Position numbers and translations under genes: made by a program. From a virus, in IMG/VR virus record IMGVR_UViG_3300021373_001072, positions 1 to 28,710 of that record: a DNA stretch of 28,710 bases. The stretch is one strand, 5' to 3'. A model generated the notes under the pieces. That model was given only the letters and a program-made list of their open reading frames with translations, was not told where the DNA came from and did not search any database. Shown piece after piece: positions 7,837 to 15,319 of this stretch (the stretch's first letter is position 1; each line of letters starts with the position of its first letter).

Positions 7837-7969
7837 GAATCAAATGAAAGCAGTTTGGGTTAAACCTGAAACGCATAAACTATTAAAAGATTATTGTGAT
7901 AAACACGGTAAAAAAATGATATTTGTTGTTGAGCAATTAATTAACAATAAATTAAAAGATAATGACTAA
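7829..7969 (+). CDS. Ribbon-helix-helix-like small DNA-binding protein
   Basis: 46 aa, starting inside the end of the exonuclease gene. VWVKPETHKLLKDYCDKHGK followed by KMIFVVEQLINNKL has the beta strand-helix-turn-helix pattern of Arc/MetJ-type repressors: a short strand with alternating residues, a helix, a GKK turn and a second helix. It is probably a dimeric repressor of phage promoters; the operator is not known, although the repeated GGTATAC blocks are candidates. The next gene overlaps by 8 bp. Confidence 0.55.
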   Translation: MDENQMKAVWVKPETHKLLKDYCDKHGKKMIFVVEQLINNKLKDND

Positions 7970-8087
7970 ATGGCATGGCGGTAAAGGAAGTAAACGTAGG
8001 CCAGAAGATAAAAAAAAAATAGATAATAATTGGGACAAAATATTTAATGCCGGAAAAAATAAAAAAGTCAGTAAAAACAAGAAATAA
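7962..8087 (+). CDS. Small basic conserved phage protein, 41 aa (GKGSKRRP type)
   Basis: MTKWHGGKGSKRRPEDKKKI followed by NNWDKIFNAG. The pattern GKGSxxRPxDxxxxxxNWDxIF recurs in small proteins of many phages, usually near replication genes, with no known function. The frame overlaps the RHH-like gene by 8 bp and the next gene by 41 bp. The strong lysine bias fits nucleic-acid contact, but that is inference. Confidence 0.6.
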   Translation: MTKWHGGKGSKRRPEDKKKIDNNWDKIFNAGKNKKVSKNKK

Positions 8088-8238
8088 AAATACTGGTAAA
8101 TACGAAGTAGAGCATTACTATTTAAAAAACAGATCTGTTAAAGAACTTGAAACATTAATTAATAATCATAGTACAAAACCAAAAATTAAACTTAAAGCAT
8201 GCAGAGAGTTAGTAAGGAGAAACAAAATTGGTAAATAG
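8047..8238 (+). CDS. Hypothetical basic protein, 63 aa
   Basis: Starts inside the preceding gene. Reads MPEKIKKSVKTRNKNTGKYE, then YYLKNRSVKELETLINN and a C-terminal helix (KPKIKLKACRELVRRNKIG). It is very basic and helical after residue 27, so it may bind nucleic acid. No family recognised. The final 11 bases overlap the nuclease that follows, and its coding sequence contains that gene's Shine-Dalgarno. Confidence 0.6.
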   Translation: MPEKIKKSVKTRNKNTGKYEVEHYYLKNRSVKELETLINNHSTKPKIKLKACRELVRRNKIGK

Positions 8239-8650
8239 CCGAACAAAAGGTGCTGCATTTGAAAGAAAAATAGTTAGTTTATTAAAAGCATTATCTGATG
8301 AGCATAATGCTGATATACACATTACAAGAAACTTTGAACAACTATATAAAAAAGGTGAATGTGATATTAACTTTTTAAATTATGCTATCGAATGTAAATG
8401 CTATGCTGAAGGTAAAGGTTACAAATCTGGTTGGTGGGAACAAGTATGTACAGCAGCAGGTGATTCAAGAATTCCGGTTTTAGTTTATAAATATAATAGA
8501 AGTCCTATTGAAGTGGCTATGCCATTTTGGGCTATTATAAAAGATGAGCCAAAAGATAACGATAAAATATTTACGTGCAAATGGGAAGATTTTGTAGATA
8601 TAATAAAAAAAAATACAATTTTCCAGGCTTATGTCAATAGAGACAAATAA
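8228..8650 (+). CDS. Hjc-like PD-(D/E)XK nuclease, putative Holliday-junction resolvase
   Basis: 140 aa. KGAAFERKIVSLLKAL gives Glu12 on the first helix, KKGECDINFL gives Asp46, and YAIECKCYAE gives Glu55-x-Lys57: the resolvase-type E...D...ExK set. WWEQ at about 69-72 resembles the Gln/Trp-rich helix of phage resolvase-like enzymes. It should cut branched DNA before packaging. The start is a TTG, supported by AAGGAG at 8214-8219 with an 8-nt spacing. It overlaps its upstream neighbour by 11 bp and the next small gene by 20 bp. Confidence 0.75.
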   Translation: MVNSRTKGAAFERKIVSLLKALSDEHNADIHITRNFEQLYKKGECDINFLNYAIECKCYAEGKGYKSGWWEQVCTAAGDSRIPVLVYKYNRSPIEVAMPFWAIIKDEPKDNDKIFTCKWEDFVDIIKKNTIFQAYVNRDK

Positions 8651-8804
8651 AGAATTACGTTTTGCTGAGTTCTGTGTTTTAGAATATTTAGATTATTTAG
8701 AAACAGATCAAAAGCTTAAACTAAGTTTTGATGAGTATGTATCTGAGTTTAGATACATGCTAATTGAAAAATGGCGCAATGAAGCGCAACCTATAATACA
8801 TTAA
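8631..8804 (+). CDS. Hypothetical protein, 57 aa
   Basis: Begins MSIETNKELRFAEFCVLEYL and is acidic and mostly helical throughout (SFDEYVSEFRYMLIEKWRNE). It starts inside the end of the nuclease gene and stops 9 nt before the SSB-like ATG, so it fits the operon exactly. No family recognised. Confidence 0.6.
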   Translation: MSIETNKELRFAEFCVLEYLDYLETDQKLKLSFDEYVSEFRYMLIEKWRNEAQPIIH

Positions 8805-8813
8805 GGAGTAATT

Positions 8814-9431
8814 ATGGATATTTTGGGTATTAATTCGGGCGGTGATAATGTTTACATTAAACACAGTCCAGATAAAGGTTGGATGATTGGAGATGAATCA
8901 TTAAATAACGTGGTTCATATTCTAATTGATCCTGCAACTATACAAACCGGTTGGGGTATATACGAAGGAGCCTACAGTTGGGAATGGGATGATAAACCAG
9001 GACTTTCCAAAGGTCAACCTACACCTGATCATAAACGTGCATTTAGTGTTTGGATTTATACACCTGAACAAGGCAGCAAACTTTGGAGAAGATTTAGCTG
9101 GGGCGAAAGTCAAGGCTTTAACAAAATGTGCGCTTTGTTTTGGAATGATATAAAAGCTAATCCTGGCAAAGTAGTGCATGTTAAATATACTGGTGCTAAA
9201 GTTGAAAAGTTCAAAGTAGGGCAAGCAGCTATACCTGAATTTGAATTTGTTAAATGGGCAGATAGACCAGCTGAGTTTGTAGTTAATGATATAGATGCAC
9301 CATTAGAACAAGCTGCTGCACAAGTTAATAATGATTTTAACTTTGCAATGGAAAATCAAACTCCAGAGTCTGGTGATCCTAGATTTGATCCTGCAGCTAA
9401 ACCTTTAACTGAAGACGAACTGCCGTTTTAA
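8814..9431 (+). CDS. Putative single-stranded-DNA-binding protein (SSB-like)
   Basis: 205 aa. AAGGAG is placed 5-6 nt before the ATG. The body is beta-rich with many aromatics (WGIYEGAYSWEWDDK, VWIYTPEQGSKLWRRFSW), and the tail is disordered and acidic, ending EDELPF. Bacterial SSB ends DDIPF-like and uses that tip to recruit replication proteins, so the ending is a good sign. It lies directly before the primase-helicase and after two recombination nucleases. No canonical OB-fold SSB signature is evident, so the family may be a phage-specific one. Function rests on the tail, location and size. Confidence 0.6.
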   Translation: MDILGINSGGDNVYIKHSPDKGWMIGDESLNNVVHILIDPATIQTGWGIYEGAYSWEWDDKPGLSKGQPTPDHKRAFSVWIYTPEQGSKLWRRFSWGESQGFNKMCALFWNDIKANPGKVVHVKYTGAKVEKFKVGQAAIPEFEFVKWADRPAEFVVNDIDAPLEQAAAQVNNDFNFAMENQTPESGDPRFDPAAKPLTEDELPF

Positions 9432-9433
9432 TC

Positions 9434-11275
9434 ATGCGAGAAGTCAACTTTGTACAGTTGGCTCCTCAAGTTGGCCTTCATTTATTAGGAAAGCCTACTA
9501 AGCAATCAAGTACAGAAATGAGATGGGGTACCAACGGAAGCTGGTGCCTTAATCTCGAAACTGGATTGTTTTTTAGTTTCGAATTAGATGAAGGAGGAGG
9601 AGTTATATGGTTAATCGATCACTTTAATCAGAATCGAAATGATATATTAAATATGTATAGTCCAGAAATTCAACAAGAACAATTTCCTGAAACTAAAACA
9701 TATAAACAATATAATCAAGAACAAATGCGCGCTTTAGCACAAGAAGCGGTTGTATTATTAAAATATACTGATTCATTTGTTGTTATGCGATTTCCAGACA
9801 ATCATGCAATTAAACAAAAGTATGCACCATTTTGTAAACAAAATAATACTTGGCTTTTGAAACGGCCTGAAGGTTTAATGCCCATTTATTATAAAAAAGG
9901 TGAAGGACCAATAATAATAAGCGAAGGCGAGAAAGCTACGTTAGGCGCAAACCGCATTTATGATGGACCTACGGCTACTTGGCATGGAGGTGTTAACAGT
10001 TGGAAGAAAGCTAACTGGGAACCAATATTTGGTAAAGAAGTAATTATATGGCCTGATAATGATGAAGCAGGTTTTAAATGTGCTAATGAATTATCGGAAT
10101 ATTTAGCTGAAAATAAATGTACAGTGCAAATAGCTAAGATACCTGAAGCATTTAACGATAAAGATGATTTATATGATGCATATCATAATAATATTTTTGA
10201 TAAAGAATTATTTAAAGATTATATAAATACTGAAGTTTCTAAGCCTAAAAAGCCGTCATTAGTATTACGAAAGATTTCTGATCTTATAACTAATATTCCT
10301 GAACCTGAATGGGTAATAGAAGATATTATGGAAAAAGATTCAGTTATAGATATTTATGGAGCACCCAAAAGCGGTAAATCATTTGTAGCTATCGATATGG
10401 CTTTATGTTCATCACTTGGTATACCTTGGCAATCACATAAGACTGAACAAACACCTATTATTTATTTAGCAGGTGAAGGTCAACGAGGTATAGCAAGACG
10501 TGTACAAGCTTGGGAACATTATCATGGTCATGACTTAACAAATGCACAAATGTTTGTATCAGATAGAGGTGTACGTTTTTTAGATGAAAAAGATCATCAG
10601 AATTTAATAGATCATATAAAACAAGTAGCTGATGAATTTGGTGATATAGGCTGTTTATATGTTGATACCTTGGCTCGTAATTTTGGTGCTGGAAATGAAA
10701 ACAGTACTGAAGATATGAACAAATTTATTGAACGTGTGGACATGTTAAAGTCTGAGTTCAGCTGTTGTATTGCTTTGATACATCATACAGGGCATGGTAG
10801 TATGGGTAGAGCACGTGGCTCCTCTGTGCTTCCTGCGGCTGTTGATGCTGAATTTGCAGTTAAACGACCTAAAGACGAAGGTGAAGAAATGAAAGTAGAG
10901 TTTACACAAACATTAATTAAAGATGGTAAACCTATGAATCCTAAGTACTTTAAGTTCAGGGAAATAGATTTAATTAATTATCCAGGCATGACTTCAGGTG
11001 TATTAGTTAAAACTGAATACGATGAATTTAAAGAAGAAGACTCTAAAATCGATGAAACAATATTAGTAATAGCTGAAATACAGGCTGAAAAGGCTGCGGC
11101 TGAAAATGTTGATCCTATAAATGTATGGGTAACACAAAAAGAAATTATTAATAAATCAGAAGATTTAAAGGAAAGTACAGTTAAACAACGAGTAAAAAGG
11201 TTAAAAGATGATAACAAAATATATTATGAACAAGGTAAAGGCTATCAAGCTAAAAAGTATGATGCTATTGATTAG
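9434..11275 (+). CDS. Primase-helicase: TOPRIM domain fused to RepA-type ATPase
   Basis: 613 aa. Residues about 1-65 form an N-terminal module with GTNGSWCLNL and a glycine-rich turn (LDEGGGVIWLIDHF). TOPRIM spans about 157-235: IIISEGEKATLG (Glu165) and IIWPDNDEAG (Asp208, Asp210). A RecA-like RepA/AAA_25 helicase follows: Walker A GAPKSGKS at 309-316, Walker B CLYVDTLA with Asp411, and ALIHHTGHG at 447-455. The C-terminal about 70 residues (VTQKEIINKSEDLKESTVKQ) look like a winged helix. The protein should unwind and prime phage DNA. The iteron-like cluster begins within its last codon. The arrangement recalls other phage and plasmid proteins that bind origin repeats through a C-terminal domain. 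Confidence 0.9.
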   Translation: MREVNFVQLAPQVGLHLLGKPTKQSSTEMRWGTNGSWCLNLETGLFFSFELDEGGGVIWLIDHFNQNRNDILNMYSPEIQQEQFPETKTYKQYNQEQMRALAQEAVVLLKYTDSFVVMRFPDNHAIKQKYAPFCKQNNTWLLKRPEGLMPIYYKKGEGPIIISEGEKATLGANRIYDGPTATWHGGVNSWKKANWEPIFGKEVIIWPDNDEAGFKCANELSEYLAENKCTVQIAKIPEAFNDKDDLYDAYHNNIFDKELFKDYINTEVSKPKKPSLVLRKISDLITNIPEPEWVIEDIMEKDSVIDIYGAPKSGKSFVAIDMALCSSLGIPWQSHKTEQTPIIYLAGEGQRGIARRVQAWEHYHGHDLTNAQMFVSDRGVRFLDEKDHQNLIDHIKQVADEFGDIGCLYVDTLARNFGAGNENSTEDMNKFIERVDMLKSEFSCCIALIHHTGHGSMGRARGSSVLPAAVDAEFAVKRPKDEGEEMKVEFTQTLIKDGKPMNPKYFKFREIDLINYPGMTSGVLVKTEYDEFKEEDSKIDETILVIAEIQAEKAAAENVDPINVWVTQKEIINKSEDLKESTVKQRVKRLKDDNKIYYEQGKGYQAKKYDAID

Positions 11276-11438
11276 TTACATAATTAGTTACATTAGTTAC
11301 ATATTAGTTACATTTCTTAGCCAACTTTATGAAAAAAAGAGTTACATTTTGAGTTACATACATATACCTTTAGGTATATGTAACTCATGTAACTATTTTA
11401 AAAGTCCATTCACATTAAAATGTAACCATTGATGTAAC
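11275..11438. other. Iteron-like cluster, candidate replication origin
   Basis: 164 bp without a convincing gene. GTTACAT on the + strand is at 11275, 11287, 11296, 11307, 11341 and 11353; the complement ATGTAAC is at 11378, 11387, 11420 and 11432. Six direct copies lie left and four inverted copies right of a dyad centred near 11370. The first four are embedded in repeated TTAGTTACAT. The cluster directly follows the primase-helicase. It could be a replication origin, an operator array, or both. Open frames through it are translations of the repeats. Confidence 0.7.
11351..11386. repeat. Imperfect palindrome at the centre of the iteron cluster
   Basis: Left arm 11351-11368 (GAGTTACATACATATACC), loop TTTA, right arm 11373-11386 (GGTATATGTAACTC). 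All 14 bases of the right arm pair; the left arm carries an extra four bases from a CATA duplication. It could extrude a cruciform, form an RNA hairpin, or terminate transcription, though no U-run follows. Confidence 0.75.
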
Positions 11439-11439
11439 T

Positions 11440-11961
11440 ATGAATTATAAAGAAAGAAAGATTAAAGAGTTAGAAGCATTACAAAAAAATAAAGTTTTTG
11501 ATGAATCTATACGCAAATTAAACGATATAAAAGAAAAGATTAGGCTCGAGTGGGGTAAAGATCGTATCTTAACGTTAATAAGCCCTGAATTATTATTACG
11601 TTTTAAAAGAGCAGAAAATAAATACAGCATGGACTATCATTCAACATTTAATAAAGTTAAGTTAAATGAAATGATGATTAGAGCATATGAAGCATTAATA
11701 TTAGACGCTATTAACAGAGGTTATAGTACATTATCACCAGAGTTTATATATGCTAAACACCCAGATACAAACGATAATATAATTATTTGTGTAAATGAAG
11801 ACGATGTACCAATAGCATTTGAAAAGTATAAATCAAAAGAAGATGTTATAATTTTTCATATTAATGAAATACTTATATCAATGACTAAAGATTTTATTGA
11901 TATAAAAAAGAAAACACATAAACTTGGAGGCAGAATAAAAAGTTATGTTAATGTCAGTTAA
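11440..11961 (+). CDS. Hypothetical protein, 173 aa
   Basis: The ATG abuts the last iteron and has no Shine-Dalgarno. The protein starts with a long charged helical stretch (MNYKERKIKELEALQKNK ... IRKLNDIKEKIRLEWGKD). The middle has further helices (KLNEMMIRAYEALILDAINR) and the C-terminal part is mixed and basic. No catalytic motif or membrane segment is seen. It heads the group running into the terminase genes and overlaps the next gene by 17 bp. It could be a packaging or structural accessory, but I do not recognise it. Confidence 0.7.
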   Translation: MNYKERKIKELEALQKNKVFDESIRKLNDIKEKIRLEWGKDRILTLISPELLLRFKRAENKYSMDYHSTFNKVKLNEMMIRAYEALILDAINRGYSTLSPEFIYAKHPDTNDNIIICVNEDDVPIAFEKYKSKEDVIIFHINEILISMTKDFIDIKKKTHKLGGRIKSYVNVS

Positions 11962-12535
11962 AAGCAATATAAAACCATTTGTTAAACAACTTAAAAAGTT
12001 TCAGAATGTTGATATACCAAATATAACAAGAATAGCTTTAAATGAAACAGCTACAAGAGTTAAAGAATTAGAACAGGTGCAAATGCGTAAATCATTTGAT
12101 AGACCTAAACCACAGACGGTTAATAGCATATATGTACAATTTGCTAAAAAGAATTATCCAATAGCCCGCATTACATTTAGAGACTGGGCTCAAGAATTTA
12201 TACATAGAAATATAGTAGGTGGTATTCGTAGAGTAAAGAATACCGCTGTTCCTACTGTTAATGCTAGGTTAAATCAATTCGGTAACATACCAGGCAGAAG
12301 ATCAGGAGTTGTAAAAGCAAATCAGTTTAGAGCAACAATTGATGGTATCTACGGTGTATGGCAACGCACAAAAAACGGCGTAAAAATAATTCATAGGTTT
12401 GAAACTAATCCTCGTTACAATCCTATATTTCCATTTTATCGAGTAGCTAATAAAGCTGTTAAATATGTTATGCCACTTAAGTTCGAAAAAGTAGCTAAGT
12501 ATTACATCAAAAAAGCAGGTTATAAGATTAAATGA
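11945..12535 (+). CDS. Putative minor tail/tail-completion protein (gpZ-like)
   Basis: 196 aa, close to lambda gpZ in length. The pattern is that of a family annotated as minor tail proteins: a helical start ending in ALNETATRVKELEQVQMRKS, then FDRPKPQTVNSIYV, GGIRRVK, NQFGNIPG and IDGIYGVWQR. A basic, aromatic-rich C-terminus follows (PIFPFYRVANKAVKYVMP). In lambda such a protein finishes the tail before head joining, but there it lies downstream of the capsid gene; here it lies before the terminase. GGAGG at 11926 is 14 nt before the ATG; a second ATG at 11951 is possible. Family call by pattern only. Confidence 0.5.
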   Translation: MLMSVKSNIKPFVKQLKKFQNVDIPNITRIALNETATRVKELEQVQMRKSFDRPKPQTVNSIYVQFAKKNYPIARITFRDWAQEFIHRNIVGGIRRVKNTAVPTVNARLNQFGNIPGRRSGVVKANQFRATIDGIYGVWQRTKNGVKIIHRFETNPRYNPIFPFYRVANKAVKYVMPLKFEKVAKYYIKKAGYKIK

Positions 12536-12942
12536 AGTTTAGCGATTTATTAAGTATGGGTATATCATATGAAGAAAAAGTATTACATGTATTAAAAAAT
12601 AAATATCCATTAGCTAAACGAATTGAAGGGCAATTTTTAGATTATGACATATGGATTCCTGAACTACATAAAAGTGTAGAAGTTAAATACGATAAGCGAT
12701 CGGAAACAACAGGTAATATTATTATTGAATATGAAAAGAATAATAAACCTGGAGACATACTAACAACTAAAGCAAGTTATTGGTGTATACATACATCAAC
12801 AGGCTTTCTATGGATTAAGCCAATGAAAATAATAGAATGCATTCTTAGAGAAGAATGTAATAAGATAAAGGTAGGGTCAGGCAAATGTTACCTGATACCC
12901 ATATACGTGCTTAAAAGCTATTCTATGGAGCATCTGATATGA
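12532..12942 (+). CDS. PD-(D/E)XK nuclease-like protein
   Basis: 136 aa, ATGA overlap with the previous gene. Glu14/Glu15 lie on the first helix (SYEEKVLHVLKN), Asp39 in FLDYDIWIP, and Glu50-x-Lys52 in KSVEVKYD, a complete E...D...ExK core. NIIIEYE and YWCIHTSTGFLWI follow as core strands. Phages of this kind often have such a small nuclease just before the terminase; it could aid resolution of concatemers or DNA end trimming, but the substrate is unknown. Confidence 0.7.
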   Translation: MKFSDLLSMGISYEEKVLHVLKNKYPLAKRIEGQFLDYDIWIPELHKSVEVKYDKRSETTGNIIIEYEKNNKPGDILTTKASYWCIHTSTGFLWIKPMKIIECILREECNKIKVGSGKCYLIPIYVLKSYSMEHLI

Positions 12943-13046
12943 TATATTCCAAAACAACAGTTACTTTACAGGATATAACCGGCGTGGTTATTCGCTCACG
13001 CCATTCCGTTAGACAGACCTTCGGCACATTGAGTTTAATTTTATAA
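12939..13046 (+). CDS. Possible 35-aa ORF filling the gap before the terminase
   Basis: ATG at 12939 overlaps the stop of the nuclease-like gene (ATGA), and the frame ends 2 nt before the terminase small-subunit ATG. It would encode MIYSKTTVTLQDITGVVIRS and a short C-terminus. The perfect fit to the gap argues for translation, possibly to couple the next gene, which lacks a Shine-Dalgarno. The high GC content and hairpin argue that this is a DNA or RNA site. I lean slightly to the latter. Confidence 0.3.
   Translation: MIYSKTTVTLQDITGVVIRSRHSVRQTFGTLSLIL
12981..13002. other. GC-rich hairpin before the terminase genes, cos/pac candidate
   Basis: GGCGTG (12981-12986) and CACGCC (12997-13002) form a perfect 6-bp stem with a 10-nt loop. 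The segment from about 12979 to 13028 is clearly GC-richer than its neighbours. Terminase recognition and cutting sites of lambda-type phages lie just before the small-subunit gene, and this spot fits. Confidence 0.35.
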
Positions 13047-13048
13047 AT

Positions 13049-13561
13049 ATGGCTACCAGGAAAGAAGTTGCTGAACATTTATTTATGTCGGTCCAAAATG
13101 TAGGTAAATTGGTTGAAAAAGGCGTATTTAAGCCAAAACCAGGCCCAAATCCGCTAGATTTAGACCATTGTAGGCAATCTTATATAGAAGAACTACAACA
13201 AAAGGCCAGATATACGTTAAAAGATGGCACCGGGGACATAACAGAAGAAAAAACTAAGCTAACAGCGGCCCAAGCTAAGAAAGCACAGTTAGATGTGGCA
13301 GTAATTGAAGGAAAATTAATACCAACAGATCAAGTTGAATCAACTTGGATTAATTATGCTGCTAATTGTAGAGGTAAGCTATTAACAATACCTAATAAAG
13401 TTAGTCATTTAGTTTTAGCAAGCAATGATTTTAATGAAGTTGAAAAAATACTTAAAGATGTAATACATGAGGCATTAGAGGAATTAGCAAATGACCCAAT
13501 ACCAAGAGAATATAGAGAAAATACTCTTATCGACAAAGAAGACCTGGACACCACCGCCTAA
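13049..13561 (+). CDS. terS: Terminase small subunit, Nu1-like
   Basis: 170 aa, usual size for lambda Nu1 (181). The N-terminus has a winged-helix start, ATRKEVAEHLFMSVQNVGKL then VEKGVFKPKPG, the DNA-recognition domain of the Nu1 family. The middle helices (TKLTAAQAKKAQLDVAVIEG) and the stretch TWINYAANCRGKLLTIPNKV are typical of the family's self-association region. It recognises the packaging site and recruits the large subunit. Its 3' end overlaps the large-subunit gene by 71 bp, as in many terminase pairs. No Shine-Dalgarno is visible. Confidence 0.85.
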   Translation: MATRKEVAEHLFMSVQNVGKLVEKGVFKPKPGPNPLDLDHCRQSYIEELQQKARYTLKDGTGDITEEKTKLTAAQAKKAQLDVAVIEGKLIPTDQVESTWINYAANCRGKLLTIPNKVSHLVLASNDFNEVEKILKDVIHEALEELANDPIPREYRENTLIDKEDLDTTA

Positions 13562-15317
13562 TTTAACTGTTTCTGAATGGGCTGATAATTATCGTACATT
13601 ATCACCTGAATCATCAGCAGAAGCCGGCATGTGGAAAACATCGCGTGCTCCATATCAGAAAGGTATTATGGATGCTGTTAATGATCCGAAAATTCATACT
13701 ATTGTTTTTATGAAAAGCGCACAAGTTGGCGCCACTGAAATATTAAATAATATAGTTGCTTATTATATCGACCAGGACCCCAGCCCATGCCTAGTATTAC
13801 AGCCAACTTTACAAATGGCTCAAGCATGGAGTAAAGACAGGTTAGCTAATATGATTCGTGATTGTGATCGGTTACGAGCTAAAGTAAAAGACCCGAGAAG
13901 TAAAGATAGTTCGAATACAGTTTTATCAAAACAATTTCCTGGCGGCAATATCAATATTGTTGGATCGAATTCTGCTGCTGGCCTCGCTTCAAGACCTATT
14001 AGAATTTTGCTTTGTGATGAGATTGATCGTTATGATCCGAGTGCAGGAGCTGAAGGTGACCCGATTAATCTAGCAATTAAACGTACAACAACATTTTGGA
14101 ACAGAAAAATATTTATTACTTCTACGCCAACTATAAAAGGTTTATCAAGAATTGAAGTTGCATTTGAAGAATCGGATCAACGTTATTATGAAGTGCCATG
14201 CCCAGAATGTAATGAGTACCAGGTATTAGAATGGGAACAAATTCATTGGGAATCAAAAAAACCAGAAACTGCAGAATATACTTGTAAGCATTGTGAAGTT
14301 GTAATACCTGAAACAAAAAAGATGTGGATGCTATCTAAAGGTAAATGGGTAGCTACAAAAAAAACAAAAAAAACTGCAGGCTTTCATATATCAGAGTTGT
14401 ATTCACCCTGGCGATCATGGAAAGATATGGCTGTAGATTTTTATGCTGTTAAAAGTCAACCTGAAATGTTAAAGACTTGGGTAAATACTGCATTAGGAAA
14501 AACGTTTGATGATCCGGGTGAAAGTATTGAATACAGCTCATTAATGAATCAAAGAGAAGAATACGATTATACAAATATACCAAATAATGTTTTATTAATT
14601 ACAGCAGGTATTGATGTGCAAGGCGATAGATTAGAAGCACAAGTAATTGGTTGGGGTCAAAACAATGAAGCATGGGTTTTAGATTATCGAGTATTCTTTG
14701 GTGATCCGTCAAGTAATTTAGTATGGAAAGATTTAGATAATTATTTAGGCATGACATTTAAACGCGAAGATGAAAAAATTTTAAAAATAGCTTGTGCTTG
14801 TGTTGATTCCGGTGGTCACCACACACAACAAGTTTATGCTTTTACTTCTAAAAGAGTACACCGAAAAGTATTTGCTATTAAAGGTCAATCACAAAGTAAT
14901 AAACCAATTGCCGGCAGGCCGTCGTTTATTGGTAGATCACGGCATATTCTTTATCCTGTTGGAGCTGATACTGCGAAAGAAGCAATATATACACGATTAA
15001 AATCTGAAACTAAAACAATACACTTTCCAGCAACAGTAGATGAAGAATACTTTAGGCAGCTTACATCTGAAAAGCGTGTAATTAAATATGTTAAAGGCGC
15101 TAAAAAGTTTGAATGGGTAAAAAAAACAACAAGAAACGAAGCATTAGATACATTTGTTTATGGATTAGCTGCTTTATACATACTTCAGCCAAATTATAAC
15201 AGATTAGAACAGCTGATCAACAAAAATCAATCTACACAAGCAGAACATACAAAAAACGTTAAAAAAAGCTCATTTAGAGCTAATAATAGGCCAAATTGGG
15301 TAAATAATTGGAAATAA
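13491..15317 (+). CDS. terL: Terminase large subunit, GpA family
   Basis: 608 aa, close to lambda gpA (641). Motor ATPase: P-loop-like KSAQVGAT at 75-82 and Walker B ILLCDEID at 172-179 (Asp176, Glu177). ITSTPT at 210-215 is the coupling motif. Cys pairs CPEC (237-240) and CKHC (265-268) suggest zinc binding, as in many GpA members. The nuclease has AGIDVQGDRLE (Asp375) and CVDSGGHHT (Asp439). It translocates DNA into the prohead and makes the end cuts. A GpA-type enzyme favours cos-type packaging, but this is not proved from sequence. The next gene begins only after a promoter, so this probably ends the packaging unit. Confidence 0.95.
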   Translation: MTQYQENIEKILLSTKKTWTPPPNLTVSEWADNYRTLSPESSAEAGMWKTSRAPYQKGIMDAVNDPKIHTIVFMKSAQVGATEILNNIVAYYIDQDPSPCLVLQPTLQMAQAWSKDRLANMIRDCDRLRAKVKDPRSKDSSNTVLSKQFPGGNINIVGSNSAAGLASRPIRILLCDEIDRYDPSAGAEGDPINLAIKRTTTFWNRKIFITSTPTIKGLSRIEVAFEESDQRYYEVPCPECNEYQVLEWEQIHWESKKPETAEYTCKHCEVVIPETKKMWMLSKGKWVATKKTKKTAGFHISELYSPWRSWKDMAVDFYAVKSQPEMLKTWVNTALGKTFDDPGESIEYSSLMNQREEYDYTNIPNNVLLITAGIDVQGDRLEAQVIGWGQNNEAWVLDYRVFFGDPSSNLVWKDLDNYLGMTFKREDEKILKIACACVDSGGHHTQQVYAFTSKRVHRKVFAIKGQSQSNKPIAGRPSFIGRSRHILYPVGADTAKEAIYTRLKSETKTIHFPATVDEEYFRQLTSEKRVIKYVKGAKKFEWVKKTTRNEALDTFVYGLAALYILQPNYNRLEQLINKNQSTQAEHTKNVKKSSFRANNRPNWVNNWK

Positions 15318-15319
15318 TT

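Noticed and set aside
8922-9224. 100-codon antisense frame in the SSB-like gene
   Set aside because: No Shine-Dalgarno, and the sense frame has a good start, tail motif and operon fit.
11208-11432. 74-codon + frame across the iteron cluster
   Set aside because: It is a translation of the GTTACAT repeats (repeated ISYI), begins inside the primase-helicase and has no Shine-Dalgarno.
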